32,811 nt of DNA from JBELMB01 sp042088665 (GTDB lineage Bacteria; Pseudomonadota; Alphaproteobacteria; Rhodobacterales; Rhodobacteraceae), in the NCBI GenBank assembly GCA_042088665.1, contig JBELMB010000045.1, forward strand, positions 1 through 32,811, read 5' to 3'. The first letter of the stretch is position 1; the number at the start of each line of letters is the position of its first letter. The translations under genes were made by a program, and so were the position numbers. Below are positions 1-7,679 of the stretch, piece by piece. The notes under the pieces are model-generated. The model saw only the letters and a program-made list of their open reading frames with translations, ran no database searches and was not told where the DNA came from.

Positions 1-228
1 AGGTCCTGCGTGTCACGCCGGATCTGTCAGGGCGGTCCGTCGCCTGCCCATCCCGGTCAAACCTGTCCCGGGCAAAACCACCCGGCGCAAACCTCTCTGT
101 GCCAGATCCGGCGCTGTCCTGCCAGCCCACGTCACACTGTCCCCTGTCATGCCGCTCTGGCCGCCGCGGCCCCTGCCGCGCAAAACCGCCCGCCGCAGCG
201 GAACGGGGCCCCAAACGGCACCCGCGGC
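1..228. other. Intergenic tail downstream of the TIR gene
   Basis: No convincing gene is visible. Bases about 51-97 hold three degenerate ~15-base units with a CAAA core (around CCCGGTCAAACCTGT, CCCGGGCAAAACCAC and CCCGGCGCAAACCTC). The 12-mer CCCGGCGCAAAC at 81-92 recurs in reverse complement at 25033-25044, so this looks like a member of a local minisatellite-like family. The plus-strand reading through here continues only as an antisense frame of the TIR gene. Confidence 0.5.
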
Positions 229-2595
229 TCAATCCACCGGATCGGGCAAGTGTTCTTCCGCGAAACTGACCCGTTCCTCAAAATCAAACCCATGCAGATC
301 GCACAGCCGCCGCGCCTCCGCCGTCTCCCCCAGTTTGATCCGGCAAGAGATCAACCAATCCGCCGCGTCGCGCACATCCTCGTGATCCCAGCGGCCTGCA
401 TGGGCGGCGCACCACAGATCATAACCCTCTTGCAGCAGCGCCACCGCCGCCCGCGCCGCCCCGGCTTTCAGCTTCAACGCCCCGGTGTTCAGCAACACGT
501 ATCCCAGCCGCGCGTCCCCCGCGGGCAGCACCTCCCGCTGGATAGACAGGCTCGCCCCGTGCAGCCGCGCCGCCGCGGATCTGCGCCCTTGCAGATCGCG
601 CAGATGCCCGAGGTTGTTCAACGCATTCGCCACCTTGTCGCTGCGCCGCCCCGCGTGACGACGATACAGCAGCAGCGCCTCCTGACGCAGGTTCACCGCC
701 TCCTGCAGATGCGGTTTGTGACCACCGTCCTCCACCTTGGCCAACACGAACCCCAGCAGATCCAGGCTGTCCGCAAGGTCACTCGTCTCGGGATAATGCG
801 CACGGTTCAGCGCCACGGCCTTGCGCAGCGCGGTGATCGCCTCTGCCACGCGCCCCTGCCGAAAATAGGCCATGCCCAGTTTGGCAAAGGCGACGGCGAT
901 GTCCCGATCCGTCTCTGGCAGGCGCGCGGATGTCATCGTCAAGGAGGCCTCCGCCAGCACAAGCTCCCCGTCGTGATCGCCGATCTGGCTCAGGTAAATC
1001 GCCCCTTGGTTCAGCAAATAGTCCATCGCTGCGACGCCGGGGGCCTGCCCCGTGGCGTGCAGCGCGCGCAGATGGGGTGTCAGCCGCGCACAGAGCGGCC
1101 AGTTGCCGGAATGATCTGAATCGTAGGGATACACCGCCGCCAGCAGTTCGACCGCCGCTTGCGCCGCCTCCGGCCCCTGCCCGGCCCGCAGCGCCGCGGC
1201 ACTCATCCGGTGCAGGCTGTATCCCGCCGCCTCCCGTGTCATCAGCGACCGCCGCGTCAATTCGACAAAAGCCGCTTTCAGCCGTGTCTCCTCCCCCGAC
1301 AGCGCCGCCACCTGCTCTGACATCATTTCCGAATTCAGGGGCTTGCGCCGCTCCGCCCCCAGATCGGGCCAGCGCCCGGTGAAAAGCGCGAACGACAGCC
1401 CTTCGGGCGCCCACCACGCGCAGATGTCCGCCACTGTCCTGGCGTCCTCGCTCAGCCTGTCATAGCTCAGCCGCACCGCGCCCAGCAGGCTTTGGTCATA
1501 CTCCGCATTGGGTGGCTCGGCCTTGATGACCTTATCGACTTGGGTGAGATAGGCGTCAAACGCCTCCCCCGTCTCCCGGATCAGGGCGCCCGCCACCACC
1601 AGCGCCAGCGGCAGCCCGCCCAGCACCTCCGCCAGCGCCCGCGCGCCCGCGGCGTCCTCGTCCCGGCCCGCGGCCTCCATCAACACGCGCACCGCCGGGT
1701 CATCCTCCGTCGCAAAGCCCAGCACCTCTGGCCGCACCTCGGCAAAGCCGTCAAACCCAGCGCTTTCCCGCGTCGTCACGATCAGATCGCCGGGGGGGGC
1801 GAGGCCCTTCATGTCCTCCAGTTTGGTGAGGTTGTCATAGACGAACAGCCAGCGTTCGTTGCGCTCCTGAACCATATCCAGCAGCGCCTTGGACTGCGGT
1901 TCGGTCAGTTCCGCGGGTGGCATTTGCCTCGTCAGGGGGTGATACAACCGCAGCAGGCTTTGCACCAATGCGTTGCGCGTCTCTGCCTCGCACCACACGA
2001 CCCCGTCGTAGTCGCGGAAATGCTGATGGATGTAGAGCCGCGCCAAAGTGGATTTGCCGACACCGCCTGCGCCCTTGACCACGCTTTGCACCGCTGCGCG
2101 CCCGGTCTTGAGCGCCTGTTCCAGCGCTTGCATATCGCTGTCACGTCCGCGCACCGGGCGGCTCAGCGCAGAGACATTGAGGCGCAAGCACCGTTTGCCG
2201 TGCATGGGGTGGTTCTGCCAAGCCGCGACCAGAGCGGCGATGTCCCCCCCGCGCAGGTCATGATGCTTCTTCGCGGCCAGCGCCTTTGGCATTTTGCAGT
2301 CGCGCACCAGAACAGGGACAAGCGCCGCGCGCAATCCGTTCATGCCTTGCCAGTAGTAGGTGCCGCGCTCCGCCTCAGAGTACTGGGCCGCCGGGTCCAC
2401 ATACTCCGGCGAGAACAGCGCAAGACAGCGGTCGCTGTCCTCGATCGCCTGCATCATCCACTGGTCGATGTCATCGCCGATGCCAAGGTCTGTCTCGGCG
2501 CAATGCACCGAAATACCCGCGTCGCGGAAGGCCTGCGCGATCTGCAAGGCCACCGCGGCATCCGCCTTGTTGTAAGAGACAAAGAATTCCGCCAC
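229..2595 (-). CDS. TIR / NB-ARC-type NTPase / TPR protein (NLR-like, STAND family)
   Basis: A 788-residue protein of three parts. Residues 1-125 are a TIR domain: the opening FFVSYNKADAAVA strand-loop is followed by an acidic αC-type segment with Glu74 and Glu76 after FSPEY, either of which could be the NAD-cleaving glutamate. Residues about 150-470 are an NB-ARC/STAND NTPase with P-loop GAGGVGKST (175-183), Walker B WLFVYDNL (249-256), LIVTTR (271-276), GLPLAL (327-332) and an LHR motif near 461-463 in the place of the MHD histidine. Residues about 525-765 are TPR-like helical repeats. Plant and bacterial proteins of this architecture sense a ligand through the repeats, oligomerise through the NTPase and activate the TIR NADase; bacterial examples act in anti-phage defence. 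The start is GTG, seven bases after an AGG in CAGGTGG. It sits alone, with no partner effector gene in view. Domain assignment is firm; a defence role is inference. Confidence 0.9.
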   Translation of the reverse strand: MAEFFVSYNKADAAVALQIAQAFRDAGISVHCAETDLGIGDDIDQWMMQAIEDSDRCLALFSPEYVDPAAQYSEAERGTYYWQGMNGLRAALVPVLVRDCKMPKALAAKKHHDLRGGDIAALVAAWQNHPMHGKRCLRLNVSALSRPVRGRDSDMQALEQALKTGRAAVQSVVKGAGGVGKSTLARLYIHQHFRDYDGVVWCEAETRNALVQSLLRLYHPLTRQMPPAELTEPQSKALLDMVQERNERWLFVYDNLTKLEDMKGLAPPGDLIVTTRESAGFDGFAEVRPEVLGFATEDDPAVRVLMEAAGRDEDAAGARALAEVLGGLPLALVVAGALIRETGEAFDAYLTQVDKVIKAEPPNAEYDQSLLGAVRLSYDRLSEDARTVADICAWWAPEGLSFALFTGRWPDLGAERRKPLNSEMMSEQVAALSGEETRLKAAFVELTRRSLMTREAAGYSLHRMSAAALRAGQGPEAAQAAVELLAAVYPYDSDHSGNWPLCARLTPHLRALHATGQAPGVAAMDYLLNQGAIYLSQIGDHDGELVLAEASLTMTSARLPETDRDIAVAFAKLGMAYFRQGRVAEAITALRKAVALNRAHYPETSDLADSLDLLGFVLAKVEDGGHKPHLQEAVNLRQEALLLYRRHAGRRSDKVANALNNLGHLRDLQGRRSAAARLHGASLSIQREVLPAGDARLGYVLLNTGALKLKAGAARAAVALLQEGYDLWCAAHAGRWDHEDVRDAADWLISCRIKLGETAEARRLCDLHGFDFEERVSFAEEHLPDPVD

Positions 2596-3028
2596 CGCGC
2601 CACCTGCACATCACCCCGGTGACAGCAAAGCACATCTTCCGCAGGCTGAAAATGCCCCTGTGTCACAGCCTTGTGAGCGGCTTTGACGCAACGTCCCGCG
2701 CCGGCGCATAGGGGGCGGGATGTGGCGCGGATCAATCTGTACGATTTCGGTGCCGAATCGTACCAAACGCCTGAAACCTGCCGCGATGGGGCGCGTTTCC
2801 GCCCCGTGGCACGGGGATCAATCTGTACCAAACCGCGGGTGTTTTGTACCGTTTGATGCGCCTGCGGGGGGTGCCGCGCCGCGCCCTCGCCGGGTTAACG
2901 CAGCGCGCGCCCGGGGGCTTGCCCCGTCACGCCCCGCGCGGTTTGGCCCCTCGGGTGCCCCTGTCGGCGGTCCGATGCGGCGCCATCCGTGCGCCCATCA
3001 GACCCGCGCCCGGCCCCGCGACAGCCGC
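2596..3028. promoter_or_regulatory. Repeat-rich leader upstream of the TIR gene
   Basis: A 433-base gap with no gene. GGATCAATCTGTAC occurs twice in the same orientation (2729-2742 and 2815-2828). The first copy opens an inverted repeat, GTACGATTTCGG (2739-2750) with CCGAATCGTAC (2753-2763). Just before the second copy lies the perfect palindrome CCCCGTG-G-CACGGGG (2802-2816). GTACCAAAC occurs at 2760-2768 and 2825-2833, with the near-inverse GTTTTGTAC at 2841-2849. On the minus strand these elements lie about 130-255 bases upstream of the TIR start, so operator sites are a fair guess. A remnant recombination site is an alternative. Confidence 0.5.
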
Positions 3029-3769
3029 TTACAGCTGCGCCATCACCTCGTCGGAGGCTTCGAAATTCGTGGTCACGCGCTGCACGTCATCATCGTCTTC
3101 CAGCGCGTCCACCAACCGCATCAGCGAGGTCATCCCGTCAAGGTCCAGCTCTGTCGTGGTGGTCGGTTTCCAGACCAGTTTCGTCGACAGGGATTCGCCC
3201 AGTTCGGCCTCCAAGGCATTGGAAACATCGTTTAATTCGGAGTCGGCGGTGGTGATGATATGGCCATCCTCAGAGCTGTCCACATCCTCCGCACCGGCCT
3301 CGATGGCGGCCATCATGATGTCATCCGCATCGCCGGTTTCCGCCGGGTAGACGACCTCGCCCTTGCGTTCGAACATGAACCCGACAGAGCCCGTCTCGCC
3401 CAGATTGCCGCCGTTCTTGGTAAAGGTCGAGCGCACGGTCGACGCGGTCCGGTTGCGGTTGTCGGTCATCGCCTCGACGATCACCGCCACCCCGCCGGGG
3501 CCATAGCCCTCATAGCGGATTTCCTCGTATTCCTCACCCTCGCCCCCCATCGCCTTCTTGATCGCGCGCTCGATGTTGTCCTTGGGCATCGACTGGCCCT
3601 TGGCTTCCTTCACCGCGAGACGCAGGCGCGGGTTCTTCTCCGGATCCGGATCACCCATCTTGGCGGCGATGGTGATCTCCTTGGAAAACTTCGAGAAAAG
3701 CTTGGCGCGCAGCTTGTCCTGGCGCCCCTTGCGGTGCTGGATGTTTGCCCATTTGGAATGGCCCGCCAT
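3029..3769 (-). CDS. yebC: YebC/PmpR (TACO1) family protein
   Basis: A 246-residue, full-length YebC-family protein beginning MAGHSKWANIQHRKG, the invariant family opening. The GYGPGG motif, RTASTVRS and the KNGGNLGETGSVGFMF segment are all present, and the C-terminal half carries the usual acidic stretches. Family members are cytoplasmic; they have been described as DNA-binding transcriptional regulators (PmpR) and, for several homologs, as translation factors that relieve ribosome stalling at polyproline. The start is fixed by the conserved N-terminus and by GGGAG six bases upstream; the reading frame stays open for 52 more codons upstream without family similarity. It diverges from the gene at 3870 across 100 bases. 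In many bacteria yebC lies beside ruvC, which is not the case here. Confidence 0.96.
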   Translation of the reverse strand: MAGHSKWANIQHRKGRQDKLRAKLFSKFSKEITIAAKMGDPDPEKNPRLRLAVKEAKGQSMPKDNIERAIKKAMGGEGEEYEEIRYEGYGPGGVAVIVEAMTDNRNRTASTVRSTFTKNGGNLGETGSVGFMFERKGEVVYPAETGDADDIMMAAIEAGAEDVDSSEDGHIITTADSELNDVSNALEAELGESLSTKLVWKPTTTTELDLDGMTSLMRLVDALEDDDDVQRVTTNFEASDEVMAQL

Positions 3770-3869
3770 GCTGTGCTCCCGGTTTTGTATCGTGACCGGC
3801 GGGGGTATACGACAGGCGGGGCCGCTTGGGCAAGGGGTCGGAGACGCAAGCAGGAGGAGCACGGACCAC

Positions 3870-5012
3870 ATGGCAGACCTGACCGAGATCGAGCGCTGCA
3901 TCCAGACCATCCACGCGCGCGGCACCTACCGGCTGAGCGACGCGGAACGGACACTGCTTGCCAAGGCCCCGGCCACCCATGTGCCTTCACTGAAACTGCG
4001 CATGATCGACCGCCACGAAGCAGGCGACCCACAGGCCGCGCTGCCGCTGGCCGAGGCGGCCTATCAGCTTGACGCAACTGCGGAAAACCTTGGCAATTAC
4101 ATCGGCTGCCTGCGGCGCTGCAAACACTTCGGCGCCGCCATCACGCTGCTGTCGGACAAAACCTCCGTGCTGGACCCCGAGAAACGCGATGTCTGGCTGG
4201 TAGAGACACTCTGCGCCGCGGGTCGCCTCGACGAGGCCCGCGCCTTTGGTGCCGAGGTTCTGACCCGGCTCGACACCCGCGCAGGCCCCGACCAGCCCCC
4301 CGCAGGCGCCCCGCGTCAGGGCAAATCCGTCATCGCTTTTTCGTTGTGGGGCAACAACATGCGCTACCTCGACGGGGCGCTGCGCAACACTCTGGTGGCG
4401 CGCTACCTCTACCCCGGCTGGACGCCGCGCTTTTACGTGGACGACAGCGTGCCAGCCTCAGTGTGCAAGACGCTGCAGTCCATGGGCGCACAGATCATCT
4501 CCATGGGACCCGAGAAACCGGCCAGCACCTGGGGGCTGTTCTGGCGTTTCCTGGCCGCTGATGACCCGCAGGTGGGCACGGTGCTCATGCGCGACGCGGA
4601 CTCGGTGATCAACTGGCGCGAGCGCGCCGCAGTGGCCGACTGGCAGGCAGGCCCAGCCGCCGTACACGTCATGCGCGACTGGCCCACCCATTGCCAACTC
4701 ATGCTCGCGGGCATGTGGGGCACCCGCACCGGCACCCTGCCCAAGCTGGAGCCGCTCATCCGCGACTACCTCGCCGCCACGGCCCATGTGCGCAACAACC
4801 GCGCGCGCGATCAGCATTTCCTGGCCGAGGTGCTCTGGCCTTACGTCCGCCCACAGGTGCGCGAACACGACACCTGCTTTGGCCGCGGCACGCCCTTTCC
4901 AGCCGGGACAGAGCTGCCTTTCCCCATGCACGTGGGCCAGAACGATGCAGTCAACCAGCGCCCGACAGCCCCCGACAGCCCAGCCAGCGCGCCCGCCCCG
5001 CAAGAGACCTGA
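3870..5012 (+). CDS. TPR-like / GT-A-like glycosyltransferase candidate
   Basis: A 380-residue protein without signal peptide. Residues about 5-135 are helical and TPR-like, with paired helices such as AALPLAEAAYQLD and GRLDEARAFGAEV. After a proline-rich linker (about 138-148) an α/β domain starts with VIAFSLWGNN. It contains a DAD triplet at 242-244 (LMRDADSV), which resembles the DxD metal/nucleotide-sugar site of GT-A enzymes, then MRDWPTHCQLMLAGMWG. I do not recognise a named family, so glycosyl transfer is inference. The ATG follows AGGAGG at a longish 12-base spacing. It is followed after 47 bases by a glutamine amidotransferase on the same strand, so the two may be cotranscribed. The C-terminal 20 residues are a Pro/Ala-rich tail. 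Confidence 0.75.
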   Translation: MADLTEIERCIQTIHARGTYRLSDAERTLLAKAPATHVPSLKLRMIDRHEAGDPQAALPLAEAAYQLDATAENLGNYIGCLRRCKHFGAAITLLSDKTSVLDPEKRDVWLVETLCAAGRLDEARAFGAEVLTRLDTRAGPDQPPAGAPRQGKSVIAFSLWGNNMRYLDGALRNTLVARYLYPGWTPRFYVDDSVPASVCKTLQSMGAQIISMGPEKPASTWGLFWRFLAADDPQVGTVLMRDADSVINWRERAAVADWQAGPAAVHVMRDWPTHCQLMLAGMWGTRTGTLPKLEPLIRDYLAATAHVRNNRARDQHFLAEVLWPYVRPQVREHDTCFGRGTPFPAGTELPFPMHVGQNDAVNQRPTAPDSPASAPAPQET

Positions 5013-5059
5013 AACCACAGCCCATTGCGCCGCCCCGCCGCACCGCGCTATCGGGGGTC

Positions 5060-5794
5060 ATGTCCCGATTCCTCCTCCTCCAGTTGCGCCCGGAAACCGA
5101 GGCCAGCGATGACGAATACCGCGCCTTCCTCGACAAGGGCGGGCTCTTGGCCGATGAGGTCCACCGCCTGCGCCTCGATCAGGACGACCTGCCAGACGGG
5201 CTGGACCCGGCGGATTACGCCGGCGTCATCGTCGGGGGCGGCCCGGGATGCGTCTCCGACGCCGCAGAGACAAAAGACCCCGTAGAAGCCCGCATCGAAG
5301 CAGCCTGCCTGTCGCTCATGCCAAGGATCACCGCCGAAGACATCCCCTTCATGGGCTGCTGCTACGGCATCGGGATCCTCGCGCATCACCTCGGCGCCGA
5401 GGTGTCAAAGGCGCGCTTTTCCGAACCCGTCGGCCCGGTGGTCTGCGATCTGACCCCGGACGGGGCCGAAGACCCCCTGACAAGGGCTCTGCCTTCCCAG
5501 TTCGAGGCCTTCGTCGGCCACAAGGAAGCCGTGCAGCACCTGCCCAGCGGCGCCACGCATCTTGTGTCCTCCGGTCCCTGCCCCTACCAGATGATCCGCT
5601 ACGGCGAGAACGTCTACGCCACCCAGTTCCACCCCGAAGCCGATGCCCCCGGCTTCGAGCGGCGCATCCGGATCTACCGCCACCGCGGCTACTTCGCACC
5701 CGAAGCCGCGGACGAGTTGATCGCCCATTGCTGGGCCGGGGATGTCACCCAACCCGAACGCCTGCTGGAAGGTTTCGTAGACCGCTACCGATGA
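5060..5794 (+). CDS. Class I glutamine amidotransferase (GuaA-like domain, stand-alone)
   Basis: A 244-residue stand-alone class I (triad) glutamine amidotransferase. The nucleophile elbow MGCCYGIG gives Cys101 in the G-x-C-x-G pattern, and the YATQFHPEAD motif supplies His191 and Glu193. An upstream GVIVGGGPG segment matches the oxyanion region of the family. Such enzymes release ammonia from glutamine, or act as γ-glutamyl peptide hydrolases when no synthetase partner is fused. No ATP-pyrophosphatase domain follows, so it is not GMP synthase. The chosen ATG is weakly supported by a GGGGG run just upstream. It follows the glycosyltransferase-like gene in the same direction, and a palindromic repeat lies shortly downstream. 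Confidence 0.88.
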   Translation: MSRFLLLQLRPETEASDDEYRAFLDKGGLLADEVHRLRLDQDDLPDGLDPADYAGVIVGGGPGCVSDAAETKDPVEARIEAACLSLMPRITAEDIPFMGCCYGIGILAHHLGAEVSKARFSEPVGPVVCDLTPDGAEDPLTRALPSQFEAFVGHKEAVQHLPSGATHLVSSGPCPYQMIRYGENVYATQFHPEADAPGFERRIRIYRHRGYFAPEAADELIAHCWAGDVTQPERLLEGFVDRYR

Positions 5795-5825
5795 CGCAAG
5801 ACGCGCGCACCCGGTTTCTCTGTTT

Positions 5826-5880
5826 CGTAAATACTCCGGGGGAGACGCGCCAAAGGCGCGGCGGGGGCAGCGCCCCCAAC
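5826..5880. repeat. Intergenic double-hairpin element (Rhodobacterales-type), possible terminator
   Basis: After TAAATACTCCGGGGG come two adjacent hairpins: CGCGCC-AAA-GGCGCG (5846-5860) and GGGGGC-AGC-GCCCCC (5863-5877). It lies between two convergent genes, so it may end transcription from both sides, though no T-run follows. I recall very similar sequences scattered between genes in roseobacters, which suggests a dispersed element rather than a one-off terminator. Confidence 0.65.
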
Positions 5881-5885
5881 CGCCG

Positions 5886-7664
5886 CTAAAGCGGAAAGAA
5901 CACCGGAATGAGAAGCGCCGCCAAAGCCCCCAGCCCAAGGTTCAGTGGCAGGCCCACCTTGACAAAATCGGTAAACCTGTAGCCGCCCGGACCATAGACC
6001 AGCGTGTTGGTCTGATACCCGATCGGCGTCGCAAAACTCAGGCTTGCCGCCACCATCACCGCCACGACCAGCGGCCGGGGATCCACTCCGATGGCGCTGG
6101 CGAGACTGATGGCAATGGGTGTGACCACCACGGCCACCGCGTTGTTGGATACACTCTCGGTCAGCACGCTGGTCAACAGGTAGACCGCCCAGATCACCAT
6201 CCACGCGGGCAGGGCCTGCATCACCGGCGCCACCCAGCCGACGATCATCCGGACCGCGCCCGTGGCCTCCAGGGCGGCGCCCACGGCCAGCATGGCAAAG
6301 ATCAGCGCCAGCAAGCGCCCCTCGACAAAGGAAAACGCCTCGTCCGCATCGATGCAGCGCGTCAGCAGCACCACGGCCACCGCCACCACGGCCAGCGCAA
6401 GGATCGGCGCCACACCCAGCGCCGCAAGCACCACGATCCCCAGCAGGGCGATCAGGGCGACCGGTGCCTGGCTGCGCCGGAACGCCCGGGCCGAGGGCTG
6501 CGCCACATCGACCAGCCCCATTTCATCGGCCAGCCGCTTGATGTCCTCCGGGTTGCCTTCCAGAAGCAGCGTGTCGCCGACGCGCACCACCAACTCGTCC
6601 AGCTGGCGGCCGATGTTCTGGTTGCGCCGGTGGACCGCCAGCGGATAGACCCCGAACCGGCGGCGCAGACGCAGCGCACCGAGGCTGCGACCAACCATCT
6701 TGCAACCCGGGGTGATCAACACTTCGACCGTGCTGGTTTCCTTGGCCGAGACCTGATCGAGCCGCTTGAGCGACTTGTTGCGCTGCAGGCTCAGCAATTC
6801 TGTCATGGGCGTGCGCAGAACCACGCGGTCGCCGACGTCCAGCACCACCTGTTTCAGGTCGCGCCGCAGGGAGTCATCGCCGCGGATCACATCGATCAGC
6901 CGCACGCCTTCGCGCTTGAACAATTGCACGCCCAGCACGTCGCGCCCGATCAGATTGCTTTCCGGCGGGATCACCGCCTCGGTAAAGAACTTCATGCGCG
7001 AGCGGTCCGACAGCATCTCTGCCATGCTCGTGCGGTCCGGCAGCAGCAGCGGCGCCACGAAAAAGATATAGACCAGCCCGAAGGCCACGAGGATCAGCGC
7101 AAGCGGCGTGACCTCGAAGATGGTAAACGGCTCCAGCCCTTGCGTGCGCGCCACGCCGTCCACCAGCAGGTTCGTCGAGGTCCCGATCAGCGTCAGCGTG
7201 CCGCCCATGATCGCGGCATAACTCAGCGGGATCAGCAGCTTGGACGGGGCCACACCCAGCGCCTTGGCGATCTGCACAAAGACCGGCAGCATGACGACAA
7301 CCACCGGCGTATTGTTCATCACCGCCGAAGCCACGACCACGACCCCGAGGATCCCCATCATCGCCTGCCGGGGCCGCGCCAGCACCTGTGCCTGCGCATA
7401 TCCGGTAAAGGCATCCAGCGCCCCGGTGCGCACCAAGGCCCCCATGACGATGAACATCGCGGCGATGGTCCAGGGCGCCGGGTTCGCCAGCACCGCAAGC
7501 GCCGCCTCGTAGGGCAGCGCGCCCATGACCAGCAGCACTCCGACGCCGCCAATGGCCGTCACTTCGGTCGGGTAGCTCTCTCGCACAAACAGGACGAACA
7601 TGGCGGCCACCACCGCCATTGTGACCGCGGCCTGCGCGGTCAAGCTCAACTCAAGCCCGATCAT
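5886..7664 (-). CDS. SLC13 (DASS) family permease with two RCK_C domains
   Basis: A 592-residue inner-membrane transporter. Hydrophobic helices occupy about residues 5-215 and 395-590. Between them, about 224-293 and 312-386, are two TrkA-C (RCK_C) domains, visible as FFTEAVIPPESNLIGRDV...GDRVVLRT and VEVLITPGCKMVGRSL...GDTLLLEG. The helical halves hold the family's repeated TxxxTN-type loops (TLIGTSTNLLV and TESVSNNAVAVVVTP). SLC13 relatives with internal RCK_C domains have been linked to sulfate or other divalent-anion uptake with Na+; the substrate here is unassigned. It is convergent with the amidotransferase, and the stop codon abuts the palindromic element. The next gene upstream on this strand ends 15 bases away, so the two could be cotranscribed. 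Confidence 0.9.
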   Translation of the reverse strand: MIGLELSLTAQAAVTMAVVAAMFVLFVRESYPTEVTAIGGVGVLLVMGALPYEAALAVLANPAPWTIAAMFIVMGALVRTGALDAFTGYAQAQVLARPRQAMMGILGVVVVASAVMNNTPVVVVMLPVFVQIAKALGVAPSKLLIPLSYAAIMGGTLTLIGTSTNLLVDGVARTQGLEPFTIFEVTPLALILVAFGLVYIFFVAPLLLPDRTSMAEMLSDRSRMKFFTEAVIPPESNLIGRDVLGVQLFKREGVRLIDVIRGDDSLRRDLKQVVLDVGDRVVLRTPMTELLSLQRNKSLKRLDQVSAKETSTVEVLITPGCKMVGRSLGALRLRRRFGVYPLAVHRRNQNIGRQLDELVVRVGDTLLLEGNPEDIKRLADEMGLVDVAQPSARAFRRSQAPVALIALLGIVVLAALGVAPILALAVVAVAVVLLTRCIDADEAFSFVEGRLLALIFAMLAVGAALEATGAVRMIVGWVAPVMQALPAWMVIWAVYLLTSVLTESVSNNAVAVVVTPIAISLASAIGVDPRPLVVAVMVAASLSFATPIGYQTNTLVYGPGGYRFTDFVKVGLPLNLGLGALAALLIPVFFPL

Positions 7665-7679
7665 CAGATGTCCCTGCTC

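Noticed and set aside
3770..3925. 52-codon N-terminal extension of YebC
   Set aside because: The family begins at MAGHSKW, which has a good ribosome-binding site; the extension overlaps the divergent gene's start.
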